In this document: in pieces, positions 24,332 through 32,512 of the stretch | Numbering within the stretch: the stretch's first letter is position 1 | Layout: every line of letters starts with the position of its first letter | Assembly: GCF_000237825.1 (NCBI RefSeq) | Contig: NZ_CM001377.1 | Span: 1,116,001-1,180,000 of the forward strand | Source of the DNA: Thermanaerovibrio velox DSM 12556 | Lineage (GTDB): Bacteria > Synergistota > Synergistia > Synergistales > Synergistaceae | Direction: 5' to 3' | DNA length: 64,000 bases | Notes under the pieces: model-generated | Told to the model about the DNA's origin: nothing | The model's database searches: none | Seen by the model: the letters and a program-made list of their open reading frames with translations, nothing else | Position numbers and translations under genes: made by a program

Positions 24332-24694
24332 TCATTCCCCCTCGCTGGGAAGGTGACAGGCGGGAACCCCCATTTTGTACAGCTCTCCGCAAACCTTGTA
24401 CATGCTGTGCCCGCAAAGTATTATGGGGATCCCGCTCCCCTGGGCCAGCTTAACCGTATCCTCCTGGGGTGTCTTCCCCCTGACGAAAAGGATGGACGAC
24501 AGATCCAGCATTTGGGCAGTCCTGACTATCTGGATGTTGGTCAGCCCCGTTATCAGCATGGACCCGGGGGTACAGAACGCTAGGACATCGCTCATGAGAT
24601 CCGAGGCGTAGGCGGAGCGGACCTCCTCGCCTAGTTTATCCTCACAACAGAGCACCCTACCGTCAATGGCTTCGACTATCTCCCTAAGATTCAT
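24332..24694 (-). CDS. DRTGG-domain protein (first copy)
   Basis: 120-residue single DRTGG domain: NLREIVEAIDGRVLC, AYASDLMSDVLAF, LITGLTNIQIVRTAQMLDLSSILFVRGK. ATG 24694 follows GGGAGGGAG. It is the first gene of the set DRTGG - RsbW-like - Fe-S - DRTGG - PHP - radA, all on the minus strand with short gaps. It differs from the second copy in sequence, so the two may bind different ligands. Confidence 0.82.
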   Translation of the reverse strand: MNLREIVEAIDGRVLCCEDKLGEEVRSAYASDLMSDVLAFCTPGSMLITGLTNIQIVRTAQMLDLSSILFVRGKTPQEDTVKLAQGSGIPIILCGHSMYKVCGELYKMGVPACHLPSEGE

Positions 24695-24783
24695 CGTCTA
24701 ACAACTCCCTCCCAGTAGTGATCCCCGGTTAGAAAAACAACTTGAGAAAAGATTAACAAAAGATCCGAGGATACACAAGCACA

Positions 24784-26007
24784 TCACTTTTCCGCAACAG
24801 AACCGGAGCTCACCGGAGCCACCTCTTCCAGGAAGGTGGACTTGCCCTTAACCCTTATCACTCCGAAGGACCTTTTTACGGGCCTATGGGTTATGGGGCT
24901 TATGGCCAGCATCTCCCCCGCAAGGGGTATATCCCTGGTGGAGCTAAGCGAGGCAGCCAGCTTAGCGGGGTCCGCAGAGCCTGTGGATTCATAGGCCTTT
25001 ATGACCCAAACGCCAATGGCGTAGGCCTTAGCGGCGGCGACCAGATTGGTTACGTCCCTCTTCACGGTTCTTATTATGTTCCAGCGTATCCTTTGGAGTT
25101 CCTTTTGCCTCAGTGAAAGCAGGTGATCCGCGTCCACGTACAACAGCCCGTCAGCCTCTTTAAGCAGCTTTTGATCCGGATATGCCCCATGCCAGACCTC
25201 CAGGGGCATTCGATAGGTATAGGCGGTCTTCCAAAGGGAAATGGAGCCCATGGAATCAAGCCAGCTCACCACTACGTTTGCCCCTTCCGCCGAGGCCTCT
25301 GCCAGGCGGTACCTGTACCCCGCGTCCCCGGACCCCATAAGCCAGAATAGCCGCGCACCGGGCTGTCGTTTCGCCAGGAGAGAAAGGGTAACCTGAGCTC
25401 CTTGGACCATGGCAGGGTCATATCTGTCTGATATAACCGCTCCTTTTAGGGCGCGCTTGGCCATAAGCTGAGACAATACGTTAGCCCGATAGTTGCGAAA
25501 GAAACCGAGGGCAAAAAGGTAAGGGTGGGGTTTGCCGGAAGGTCCCCGGAGTGATAGGTCTTCTCCGTCCGAAAGGATCAACGAAGGACCGGAATCCCTG
25601 CACGCCTTGACCAAGGCCTCCATTACGGGTCCATCATCAAAGCAGACTATGACCCCCACCTTCATTGAACGCCAAATTTTAAGACGTTTTAACGCGTCCT
25701 CCGGGTCGGATATATCGGGGTATAAAAAGACCACGTCCCTTCCATGGACCCCGCTGTGAGCCTTGGAGACCTCCATCTCCGCGGTCCTAAGGGCCCATTT
25801 GAGCGACTGGCCCTCAGGGGATCCCCAGCCCTCCTTCGGGGGTATGACCACCACAGGCCACCCCCAACCCTCTTTCAGGGCGGACAAGTTCTCTCCCTGG
25901 GCGGTCCAGCCCCCGTTTGGCCGGAATGGAGCCGGTTCCACCAGACAAAGGAGGGCGATGGTGAGGGATGCTAAAAACCTTTTAGAGGGCAAAAAGTTCC
26001 GCAACAT
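24784..26007 (-). CDS. Liv-type periplasmic substrate-binding protein
   Basis: 407 residues with a Sec signal (basic start, hydrophobic 11-25) and no clear lipobox, then a type 1 periplasmic-binding fold (VVVIPPKEGWGSPEGQSLKWALRTAE, LKGAVISDRYDP). It is closest in shape to the branched-chain amino acid/amide binding family but is divergent. ATG 26007 follows GGGGAG. It stands alone, divergent from an SSS symporter; the livHMGF genes 2.3 kb away lack a binding protein, so it may serve them. A sensory role is also possible. Confidence 0.72.
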   Translation of the reverse strand: MLRNFLPSKRFLASLTIALLCLVEPAPFRPNGGWTAQGENLSALKEGWGWPVVVIPPKEGWGSPEGQSLKWALRTAEMEVSKAHSGVHGRDVVFLYPDISDPEDALKRLKIWRSMKVGVIVCFDDGPVMEALVKACRDSGPSLILSDGEDLSLRGPSGKPHPYLFALGFFRNYRANVLSQLMAKRALKGAVISDRYDPAMVQGAQVTLSLLAKRQPGARLFWLMGSGDAGYRYRLAEASAEGANVVVSWLDSMGSISLWKTAYTYRMPLEVWHGAYPDQKLLKEADGLLYVDADHLLSLRQKELQRIRWNIIRTVKRDVTNLVAAAKAYAIGVWVIKAYESTGSADPAKLAASLSSTRDIPLAGEMLAISPITHRPVKRSFGVIRVKGKSTFLEEVAPVSSGSVAEK

Positions 26008-26044
26008 GGCAATATCTCCCCATTCCTTGCTTCGATATGGTGCT

Positions 26045-26065
26045 CATGGGGTATGATACCCCATG
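26045..26065. promoter_or_regulatory. Perfect 9-bp inverted repeat between divergent transport genes
   Basis: CATGGGGTA (26045-26053) and TACCCCATG (26057-26065) are separated by TGA. It fills most of the 67-bp gap between the binding-protein gene (minus) and the symporter (plus), touching the ribosome site of the latter. A repressor operator acting on both genes is the simplest reading; a hairpin hiding the ribosome site is the alternative. Confidence 0.55.
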
Positions 26066-26074
26066 AGGTGAGAT

Positions 26075-27472
26075 ATGGTGACCATGCTTTTCTTCTTCGG
26101 GGTAGCGCTGGTGTTAATTTCGTTCGCTCTTCTGGGGATGATGCCCAGGGGCGGGGTCAAGGGTGCGGAGGATTTCACCGTTGCGGGCCGCAGGTCATCC
26201 CCCTTATCGGTGGTGGGGGTTCTTCTCGGGGCCTTGGTTGGGGGGGCTTCCACCATAGGGACCGCCCAGATGGCCTACATGTGGGGCATATCCGCCATAT
26301 GGTTCACCCTGGGGGCCGGAATAGGCTGTCTGCTTCTGGCGTTGACCATGGCGGGGCCGTTAAGGCGGGGCAGGAAGGAGACCATCATACAGATAATACG
26401 AGAGGCCTTTGGTCAGAAGGTGGCAGCCACGGTGCTCATATCGTCCCTGGCGGGGACGTTTCTGTCCGTGGTGGCCCAGTTTTTGTCCGGCGCGGCCCTC
26501 ATAGGAACGGTGGCCAAGGTTAGGACGCCTGTGGCGCTTGGTCTGATGGCGCTCATGGTCTTCGCATTCATAGCCTCGGGGGGGTTGAAAAGCTACGGGG
26601 TTCTGGGGAAGGCGAAGCTGCTCATGCTCTACGTTTTGATGGGCCTTTGCGCTTTCAAGGCCATGAGCATAGGGGAGACGCCGCTCAAAATAGCCTCTAC
26701 CCTGCCGTTTCATCCCTATCTTAACCCCTTTGGGCGGGGTTTTTTCAAGGACATCGGGGCGTGCGTGGCGCTCATAGTTGGGGTCTTTTCCACCCAGATA
26801 TACCTGCAGTCCATATTCGCCGCCAAGGATGAGGCTACGGCCAAGAAAGGGGCTTTCCTTTCGGCGCTGCTCATGCCTCCGCTGGGTCTTATGGGGATAT
26901 GGGTTGGGCTGTCCCTTCGGAGCGCCGGGGTGGAGATCGAGCCGTCTCACGCGCTTCCGTGGTTCGTGGTGCATCACTTCAATCCAATGGTGGGGGGCAT
27001 CCTCTGGGCATCGTTGTTCATAACCACTGTGGGCTGCGCGGCGGGGCTTTCCTTGGGGATGGCCACAAACCTGGCGCGGGATTTCGTGTCCCCCGCCATC
27101 GAGGGTTTCATGTCCTCCAAGGGCATAAACCCCAGGGGGACGGAGATGCTGGTCCTAAGGACATCCGTGGCGGCGGTGGTCTTGTCGGCCCTCTTGGTGG
27201 CTTTAAACGGGAAGGACGGCACGATACTCAACTGGGGTTACATGAGCATGGGGCTCAGGGGTTCTGGGACCTTCTTCCCCATGATAGGGGCGGTTCTCTT
27301 CCCTGGGAGGATCGGTCCCAAGTGGGCCCTTGGGGCTTCACTTGCGGGCCTAGTAGGAACGCTGGGTTGGAAGGCCCTTGGATACGAGGGCGAGCCCCTT
27401 TATTTTGGGCTCGCCCTGTCAATGGTCATCTTCCTCTTGGGTCTAAGGTCATCGGATCATCAGCGTTTGTAG
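26075..27472 (+). CDS. SSS-family sodium:solute symporter
   Basis: 465-residue polytopic inner-membrane carrier with the SSS signature region (EDFTVAGRR near 31-39, [16 protein letters not shown]). Its GC-rich coding and sequence differ clearly from the symporter at 1784, so it is not a recent duplicate. The start is ambiguous within three codons (ATG 26075, GTG 26078, ATG 26084) because GAGGTGAG lies only 2 bp from the first. Its end overlaps the convergent adenosine-specific-kinase gene by 13 bp. Substrate unknown; an amino acid or organic acid is likely. Confidence 0.85.
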   Translation: MVTMLFFFGVALVLISFALLGMMPRGGVKGAEDFTVAGRRSSPLSVVGVLLGALVGGASTIGTAQMAYMWGISAIWFTLGAGIGCLLLALTMAGPLRRGRKETIIQIIREAFGQKVAATVLISSLAGTFLSVVAQFLSGAALIGTVAKVRTPVALGLMALMVFAFIASGGLKSYGVLGKAKLLMLYVLMGLCAFKAMSIGETPLKIASTLPFHPYLNPFGRGFFKDIGACVALIVGVFSTQIYLQSIFAAKDEATAKKGAFLSALLMPPLGLMGIWVGLSLRSAGVEIEPSHALPWFVVHHFNPMVGGILWASLFITTVGCAAGLSLGMATNLARDFVSPAIEGFMSSKGINPRGTEMLVLRTSVAAVVLSALLVALNGKDGTILNWGYMSMGLRGSGTFFPMIGAVLFPGRIGPKWALGASLAGLVGTLGWKALGYEGEPLYFGLALSMVIFLLGLRSSDHQRL

Positions 27473-27954
27473 CCTATTATGTCCCGAAGGAGTGACCTCC
27501 TGGCCCTCACGTGTTCCTCCGTCTCCACCCCCTTGGGTGGGAAGCCATCCACAACTCCGAGGATGCCCCTTCCTTGCTGGGTTACCGCCACCACCACCTG
27601 CAGAGGGTTGGCGGTGGCGGCGTAGATGGAGCAGACCTCCTGGACGGACTTTATTCGATCAAGCACGTTGATCGGATATCCGTTCCTCAGGAGGATGACG
27701 AACAGGTGTCCTGCCCCTATGGCAAGGGCGTTTGACACCGCCGCTTCAACAAGATCCTCTCTGTTCCCGTCCTTCCTCACCAGGCAGTCCCCGGAGGCCT
27801 CGCAAAAGGCTATCCCGAACTCAAGGGAGGGAGATGAGGTAACCAGGGCCTCATAAAGATCCTCCACGGTCTTTATGAAGTGGCTCTGTCCAAGGATAAC
27901 GTTGCAACCCTCCGGTATCTTGACCGGCACCAAAGAAAGGCTAACCTCTGACAT
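27460..27954 (-). CDS. Adenosine-specific kinase family (DUF355)
   Basis: 164-residue member of the small adenosine-specific kinase/DUF355 family: [73 protein letters not shown] 27954 lies 6 bp after GGAGGTG. The frame stays open upstream to 28080 through a hydrophobic stretch, and a second GGAGG-ATG pair lies at 27975, so longer forms are possible. Annotated activity rests on archaeal and thermophile homologs and is uncertain. Confidence 0.85.
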   Translation of the reverse strand: MSEVSLSLVPVKIPEGCNVILGQSHFIKTVEDLYEALVTSSPSLEFGIAFCEASGDCLVRKDGNREDLVEAAVSNALAIGAGHLFVILLRNGYPINVLDRIKSVQEVCSIYAATANPLQVVVAVTQQGRGILGVVDGFPPKGVETEEHVRARRSLLRDIIGYKR

Positions 27955-28303
27955 GACATCACCTCCTAGCAGCATATTATCACCCTCCTTACCACCGAAC
28001 GACTGGCTCAAAATCCATAGAATTGCGAAAAAAGATACCATGCCCAGGGGCAACAACAAAAAATAAACGACAAACACCACTTATAATTATTCTTTTAAAC
28101 AATTATCAAAAAATACTTACCAATAAAACAGATAGCGCCTCCAGCACCTTGAGGAGGTCGATTAGTTCATGCCATGTCAATAAAGACTAAGTGAACTAAT
28201 TTTCTGATACAATTTACCCGTGCGGCATCCGCACCACACAAAGGCGGGAGGTGGTCTTTTTGTTAAGGGATCTTTGTATACCATCACGGGTGAGGTGTTC
28301 AAG
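27955..28303. promoter_or_regulatory. Divergent control region between the kinase-like gene and livH
   Basis: This 349-bp gap holds two promoter regions and two dyads. Minus strand: TTGATA (28109-28104), 17 bp, TTATAA (28086-28081), whose transcript would start near 28074 and carry a 120-nt leader. Plus strand: extended -10 TGATACAAT (28205-28213) with no clear -35. Dyad A: ATTAGTTCA (28161-28169) with TGAACTAAT (28192-28200). Dyad B: GTGCGG-CAT-CCGCAC (28220-28234) at the expected livH start. The AT-rich dyad A overlaps the -35 area and looks like an operator. Confidence 0.5.
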
Positions 28304-29188
28304 ATGGGCGGCTCGGTAGTTCAACAGATCATAAACGGCCTGTCCCTAGGTTCCGTTTACGCCCTGATAGCGGTGGGATACTCCTTGGTCTACTCAATCC
28401 TCCTGTTCTCAAACTTCGCCCACGGAGGTTTCCTGGTCATAGGAGGCTATACCTGCTACTACGCCCTTAGGGGGCTTGGGATGAACATCTGGGCGGCTGG
28501 GGCCATATCCCTTTTGGCGGGGGGATTATCGGCGGTGCTCACCGAGCGGGTGGCCTACAAGCCCATAAGGGAGAGGACCTCCGTTACGCTGTACCTGCTC
28601 ATAGCCTCCATGGGCATGAGCATAGTGATCGAAAACCTCTTCGTGGTAACCGTGGGAGGCCGTTTCAGGGCGCTGCCTCCGGTGATTCCCACGGACCCGG
28701 TGAACTTCCTTGGCATAGCCACCACCAGTGCCTTCGACATAATATCCCTGGTGACCGCGGTGGTATGCCTTACGGGGCTGCAGCTCTTCTTGAGCAAGAC
28801 CAAATGGGGGCTGGCCATAAGGGCCGCATCCTACAACCTCAAGACCGCGGGGCTCATGGGGGTAAACGTGAGCCTCCTCATATCCATAGTCTTCTTCGTG
28901 GCGGGGCTTCTCGCCTCCGTGGGGGGCATATTCCTCTCGGTCCGCTACACCCTCTACCCGCAGCTCGGAGCGATCACCATAAAGGCCTTCGTTGCGGCGG
29001 TGATCGGCGGCCTTGGCAGCCTTCCAGGAGCAGTGGTGGGAAGCCTCATCCTTGGCCTTGCGGAGATGCTTACCGCGGGGCTCATCTCTAGCCAGTTCAG
29101 AGACCTCGTGGTCTTCGCGCTTCTCATCTTCACCCTTCTCATAAGACCCACCGGGCTTTTCGGCAAGTCCGTAGGGGAGAAAGTGTAG
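28304..29188 (+). CDS. livH: Branched-chain amino acid-type ABC permease LivH
   Basis: 294-residue inner-membrane permease with the LivH pattern NGLSLGSVYALIAVGYSLVYSIL at the start and the EAA-like loop LGSLPGAVVGSLILGLAE near the end. I chose ATG 28304 because GTGAGGTG lies 7 bp upstream; the earlier start at 28220 lies in promoter sequence. First gene of livHMGF. The order is complete except that no binding protein precedes it. Confidence 0.92.
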   Translation: MGGSVVQQIINGLSLGSVYALIAVGYSLVYSILLFSNFAHGGFLVIGGYTCYYALRGLGMNIWAAGAISLLAGGLSAVLTERVAYKPIRERTSVTLYLLIASMGMSIVIENLFVVTVGGRFRALPPVIPTDPVNFLGIATTSAFDIISLVTAVVCLTGLQLFLSKTKWGLAIRAASYNLKTAGLMGVNVSLLISIVFFVAGLLASVGGIFLSVRYTLYPQLGAITIKAFVAAVIGGLGSLPGAVVGSLILGLAEMLTAGLISSQFRDLVVFALLIFTLLIRPTGLFGKSVGEKV

Positions 29189-29190
29189 GT

Positions 29191-30075
29191 GTGGCAACGA
29201 TGGAAGGATACGGACAGGGAATAATCATTCTTCTGTGCATAAACTGCATAGCCGCCATGGGGGTGAGCCTTCTGACCGGCTTCACCGGCATATTCAGCCT
29301 GGGCCACGCGGGTTACATGGCCATAGGGGCTTACACGGTGGCCATACTTACCGTGGAGCACTCGATCCCCTGGTTTGCGGCGCTGATCATAGCGGGTCTC
29401 ATTGCAGCGCTTCTGGCCTTCGTTATAGGAGTTCCAACCCTCAAGCTCATGGGGGACTACTACGCCATAGCTTCCATAGGCCTCGGCGAAGCCATAAGGC
29501 TTATCATCGAAAACTGGCAGTCGGTCACCCGGGGAGCCCGGGGCTATCCTGGTATAGACGCTTTCACCACCATGCCGGTGGCGCTTGGCTTTGCGGTCGT
29601 CCTTGGGGCCTTCATGTTCTTCCTGGTGAACAGTAACTTCGGCCGGGCCTTCAAGGCCTGCAGGGATGACTACCTGGCGGCGTCCCTCCTGGGCTTCAAC
29701 ACCGCCCGCTACAGGGTCCTATCCCTCACCATATCGGGGTTCTACTGTGGGGTAGCCGGGGGATTGCTCGCGGGATTCATGTCCTTCATCCAGCCCGTCA
29801 TGTTCGACATAAACAAGTCCACGGAGCTCACCGCCGTTGTGGTCTTCGGGGGGCTAGGGTCCATGAGCGGCTCAATACTGGGTACAACCGTCATCACCCT
29901 TGTGACCGAGCTGTTCCGGCCCATCTCCCAGTACAGGATGCTCATATACGGGTTGGTCCTGGTGTTAATAATGGTCTTAAGGCCCGAAGGCATAATGGGA
30001 CAGAGGGAACTCAAGGGCGTCCTCATGGGTCTACTGGGCAGCAAGAAGGCCGGCGGGCCTAAGGAGGTGGCGTAA
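29191..30075 (+). CDS. livM: Branched-chain amino acid-type ABC permease LivM
   Basis: 294-residue permease partner of LivH. The family marks LLTGFTGIFSLGHAGYMAIGAY (about 26-47), GVPTLKLMGDYYAI and GGLGSMSGSILGT are present. It begins 2 bp after livH and ends 2 bp before livG. The short C-terminal tail is basic. Solute range (leucine, isoleucine, valine, or amides) cannot be read from the permease. Confidence 0.93.
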   Translation: MATMEGYGQGIIILLCINCIAAMGVSLLTGFTGIFSLGHAGYMAIGAYTVAILTVEHSIPWFAALIIAGLIAALLAFVIGVPTLKLMGDYYAIASIGLGEAIRLIIENWQSVTRGARGYPGIDAFTTMPVALGFAVVLGAFMFFLVNSNFGRAFKACRDDYLAASLLGFNTARYRVLSLTISGFYCGVAGGLLAGFMSFIQPVMFDINKSTELTAVVVFGGLGSMSGSILGTTVITLVTELFRPISQYRMLIYGLVLVLIMVLRPEGIMGQRELKGVLMGLLGSKKAGGPKEVA

Positions 30076-30077
30076 CG

Positions 30078-30845
30078 GTGTCCTCGGTGCTGGAGCTGGC
30101 GGGGGTCAGCAAAAACTTCGGCGGCGTCAAGGCGGTTCAGGACATGACCTTCTCCCTTGAGAAGGGGGAGCTGGCGGCGTTGATCGGCCCCAACGGGGCG
30201 GGCAAGACCACCATCTTCAACCTCATAACCGGGGTGTACGACGTGTCGGAGGGGAAGATAACCTTCAAGGGTGAGGACATAACCCCTCTCAAGACCTACG
30301 AGGTGATAGGCCGCGGCATTGCACGAACCTTCCAGAACCTGCGGCTGTTTGCCTCGTCCTCGGTGCTGGAGAACGTCATGACCGCCTGTCAACAGCACTA
30401 TCGGTACAGCTTCATCGAGGCCTTTTCCCACCTTGGACGATGGGCCTCCATGGAGAGGCAGAACCGCAAGTTCAGCATGGAGCTCCTGGAGCGGGTGGGG
30501 CTTGCGGACCGGGCCCACCAGGCGGCAGGGACCCTCCCGTACGGACTTCAGCGAAGGCTTGAGATAGCAAGGGCCCTCTCGCTAAAACCGGAGCTGCTCT
30601 TGCTGGACGAGCCCGCGGCGGGCATGAACCCCGAGGAGGTGGAGCAGCTTAACGAGCTGATCGTGGGGATCCACAGGGATTTCGACCTCACAATACTGGT
30701 AATAGAGCACCACATGGAGCTTGTGATGACCATATGTCCCCACATAATATGCATGAACTTCGGGGCCAAGATAGCGGAGGGAGGACCTGAGGACATACAG
30801 AACCACCCGGAGGTCCTAAAGGCCTACCTGGGAGAGGAGGATTGA
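30078..30845 (+). CDS. livG: ABC transporter ATPase LivG
   Basis: 255-residue ATPase of the Liv type. Walker A GPNGAGKTT, LPYGLQRRLEIARAL in place of the LSGGQ signature (normal for LivG), and Walker B LLLLDEPAAGMNP. The loop IARTFQNLRLF is typical. GTG start at 30078. It energises LivHM at the cytoplasmic face with LivF. The stop overlaps the ribosome site of livF. Confidence 0.95.
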   Translation: MSSVLELAGVSKNFGGVKAVQDMTFSLEKGELAALIGPNGAGKTTIFNLITGVYDVSEGKITFKGEDITPLKTYEVIGRGIARTFQNLRLFASSSVLENVMTACQQHYRYSFIEAFSHLGRWASMERQNRKFSMELLERVGLADRAHQAAGTLPYGLQRRLEIARALSLKPELLLLDEPAAGMNPEEVEQLNELIVGIHRDFDLTILVIEHHMELVMTICPHIICMNFGAKIAEGGPEDIQNHPEVLKAYLGEED

Positions 30846-30847
30846 TC

Positions 30848-31582
30848 ATGAGCCAGGATAAGTCCCCGCTGCTGTCGGTCCGCGGACTGGTGGTAAACTA
30901 CGGGGCCATAAAAGCCCTGCAGGGAGTTGATCTGGACGTATACGCCGGTGAGATAGTGGCGGTCATCGGCGCCAACGGGGCGGGAAAGTCCACCCTCATG
31001 AACGCCATCATGGGCAGCGTGCCAAGGCAGGGAGGCAAGGTCTTCCTCGACGGCCAGGAGCTCCCTTCCAGGAGCTATCAGGTGGTCTCCCGAGGGGTGG
31101 CCATATCCCCGGAGGGCAGAAAGGTCTTCGCCCCCCTGACGGTGAAGGAGAACCTCCTCATGGGGGCGTTCCCACAGAAGTCCGATTCCCAGATTCAGGC
31201 GGACATGCGGAAGATATTTGACCTATTCCCACGCCTGGAGGAGAGGATGAACCAGTACGCGGGCACCCTGTCCGGAGGGGAGCAGCAGATGTTAGCCATA
31301 GGGAGGGCCCTCATGGCAAGGCCAAGGGTGCTGCTCCTGGACGAGCCGTCCTTGGGACTGGCCCCAATAATAATCAAGGAGATCTTCAAGGAGCTCAAGC
31401 GCATAAACGAGGAAATGGGGCTCACGATCCTGATAGTGGAGCAGAACGCAAGACAGGCCCTCATGCTCTCCCACAGGGCCTACGTGCTCCAAACCGGGCA
31501 CATGATAATGGAAGGGGCTTCCAAGGACCTGCTCAACGACCCCCACGTGGAAGAGGCGTATCTGGGGGGCAAAAAGCGGTAG
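30848..31582 (+). CDS. livF: ABC transporter ATPase LivF
   Basis: 244-residue second ATPase of the transporter. Walker A GANGAGKST, signature LSGGEQQMLAIGRAL, Walker B VLLLDEPSLGLAP. ATG 30848 follows GGAGG better than the TTG at 30842. It ends the livHMGF operon. No T-rich plus-strand terminator follows; the GC-rich hairpin at 31628-31655 may still stop it partly. Confidence 0.95.
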   Translation: MSQDKSPLLSVRGLVVNYGAIKALQGVDLDVYAGEIVAVIGANGAGKSTLMNAIMGSVPRQGGKVFLDGQELPSRSYQVVSRGVAISPEGRKVFAPLTVKENLLMGAFPQKSDSQIQADMRKIFDLFPRLEERMNQYAGTLSGGEQQMLAIGRALMARPRVLLLDEPSLGLAPIIIKEIFKELKRINEEMGLTILIVEQNARQALMLSHRAYVLQTGHMIMEGASKDLLNDPHVEEAYLGGKKR

Positions 31583-31620
31583 GCACAAGCAAAGATCCGT
31601 CCTGGGATAGCTTCGGAAAC

Positions 31621-31655
31621 GAAAAAAGGGGAGGGGGCTCAGCTGCCCCCTCCCC
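31621..31655 (-). terminator. Intrinsic terminator of the Skp-like gene
   Basis: GGGGAGGGGGC (31628-31638) and GCCCCCTCCCC (31645-31655) pair perfectly. On the minus strand a six-T run follows the stem, so it ends the Skp-like transcript; on the plus strand it lacks a T run. Confidence 0.9.
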
Positions 31656-31689
31656 CTTCGCGAAAAAGCAGGAAACGAGTGAAAAGAAA

Positions 31690-32130
31690 CTAGTTCGCGG
31701 ACTTCTTCTTAAGCTCCTGGATCACCTCGTCGGTGATATCTATCCCGCCGAAGAACACGGAGTTCTTATCCACCACAACGGTTATGCCCTTGTTCTTGCA
31801 CACCGTCCTGATCGCGGTGTCTATGTCCTTGAAGATGGGGTCCATGAGCTTCTTCTCTTCCTGGGCGGCCTCGCTCCGCTTGGCCTCGAATATCTGGGCC
31901 TTCTTGTTGTTGTCCTTCTCCTTATCTATGGCGGCCTTCATCTCCGACTGCTTCTTATCCATCATGGCCTTTATCTGGTTCTGGGTCTGACTGAACTTGG
32001 GATGCAGGTACAGCACCTTCTGGGGATCCATAATCCCCACCTTCTCATCCGCAAGGGCCACCCCGCCAATCACACCCACCAGCATGACAGCCGCAAGGAC
32101 CATCCCCACGAAACGCACGTTGAACCTCAT
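31690..32130 (-). CDS. Skp/OmpH-like periplasmic chaperone
   Basis: 146 residues: a Sec signal (about 1-27 ending in ALA), then a long charged coiled-coil (about 45-105, KKQSEMKAAIDKEKDNNKKAQ) and a short beta segment (ITVVVDKNSVFFGGIDIT), the order seen in OmpH/Skp proteins that carry outer-membrane proteins across the periplasm. ATG 32130 follows GGAGGTAGG. A weak promoter (TTGTGG 32216-32211, 18 bp, TATAAA 32192-32187, minus strand) precedes it. It is monocistronic. Its presence supports a diderm envelope. Confidence 0.88.
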   Translation of the reverse strand: MRFNVRFVGMVLAAVMLVGVIGGVALADEKVGIMDPQKVLYLHPKFSQTQNQIKAMMDKKQSEMKAAIDKEKDNNKKAQIFEAKRSEAAQEEKKLMDPIFKDIDTAIRTVCKNKGITVVVDKNSVFFGGIDITDEVIQELKKKSAN

Positions 32131-32255
32131 GAAAAAACCTACCTCCTTCAATTTGGTAAAGCCCGCAAACTCAAACTGGGGTAGATTTTATACCCTACAC
32201 CCATACAAGTCCACAAGTATAATTACCTATAACAAACCCAAAGGAGGAACCCGAT

Positions 32256-32471
32256 TTGGAGTGCATCGCCACCTTCGACACCACCCACATGGCGCTTCTC
32301 TTTGAGAAGACCATGAGATCCCAAGGTCTCATGGTCAAGATAGTCCCCGTTCCGAGATCCCTGTCATCCAGCTGCGGTCTGGCATGTCGGTACCCCTGCG
32401 AGGAACACGAAAAGGTGGTCCGAACGGCGGAAGAACACCGCATCGAGGTGTCCGGCTACCACAAGATATGA
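32256..32471 (+). CDS. DUF3343 small protein
   Basis: 71 residues of the DUF3343 family (putative Se/S carrier-like): CIATFDTTHMALLFEK, PVPRSLSSSCGLACRYP. The two cysteines in SSCGLAC are the family's conserved pair. TTG 32256 follows AAAGGAGG; a TATAAT (32218-32223) lies upstream with a poor -35. It is divergent from the Skp-like gene and convergent with pseC. In other bacteria the family often neighbours selenium or sulfur transfer genes; none is visible here. Confidence 0.85.
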   Translation: MECIATFDTTHMALLFEKTMRSQGLMVKIVPVPRSLSSSCGLACRYPCEEHEKVVRTAEEHRIEVSGYHKI

Positions 32472-32512
32472 CGCCTTTGCCCTCGTGGCATACGCCCCAA
32501 CAACCTGCGGCC

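Noticed and set aside
28150..28185. Four-codon leader peptide (Met-Pro-Cys-Gln) before livH
   Set aside because: It has a GAGGAGGT site, but lies upstream of the likely transcript start and has no runs of regulatory codons.
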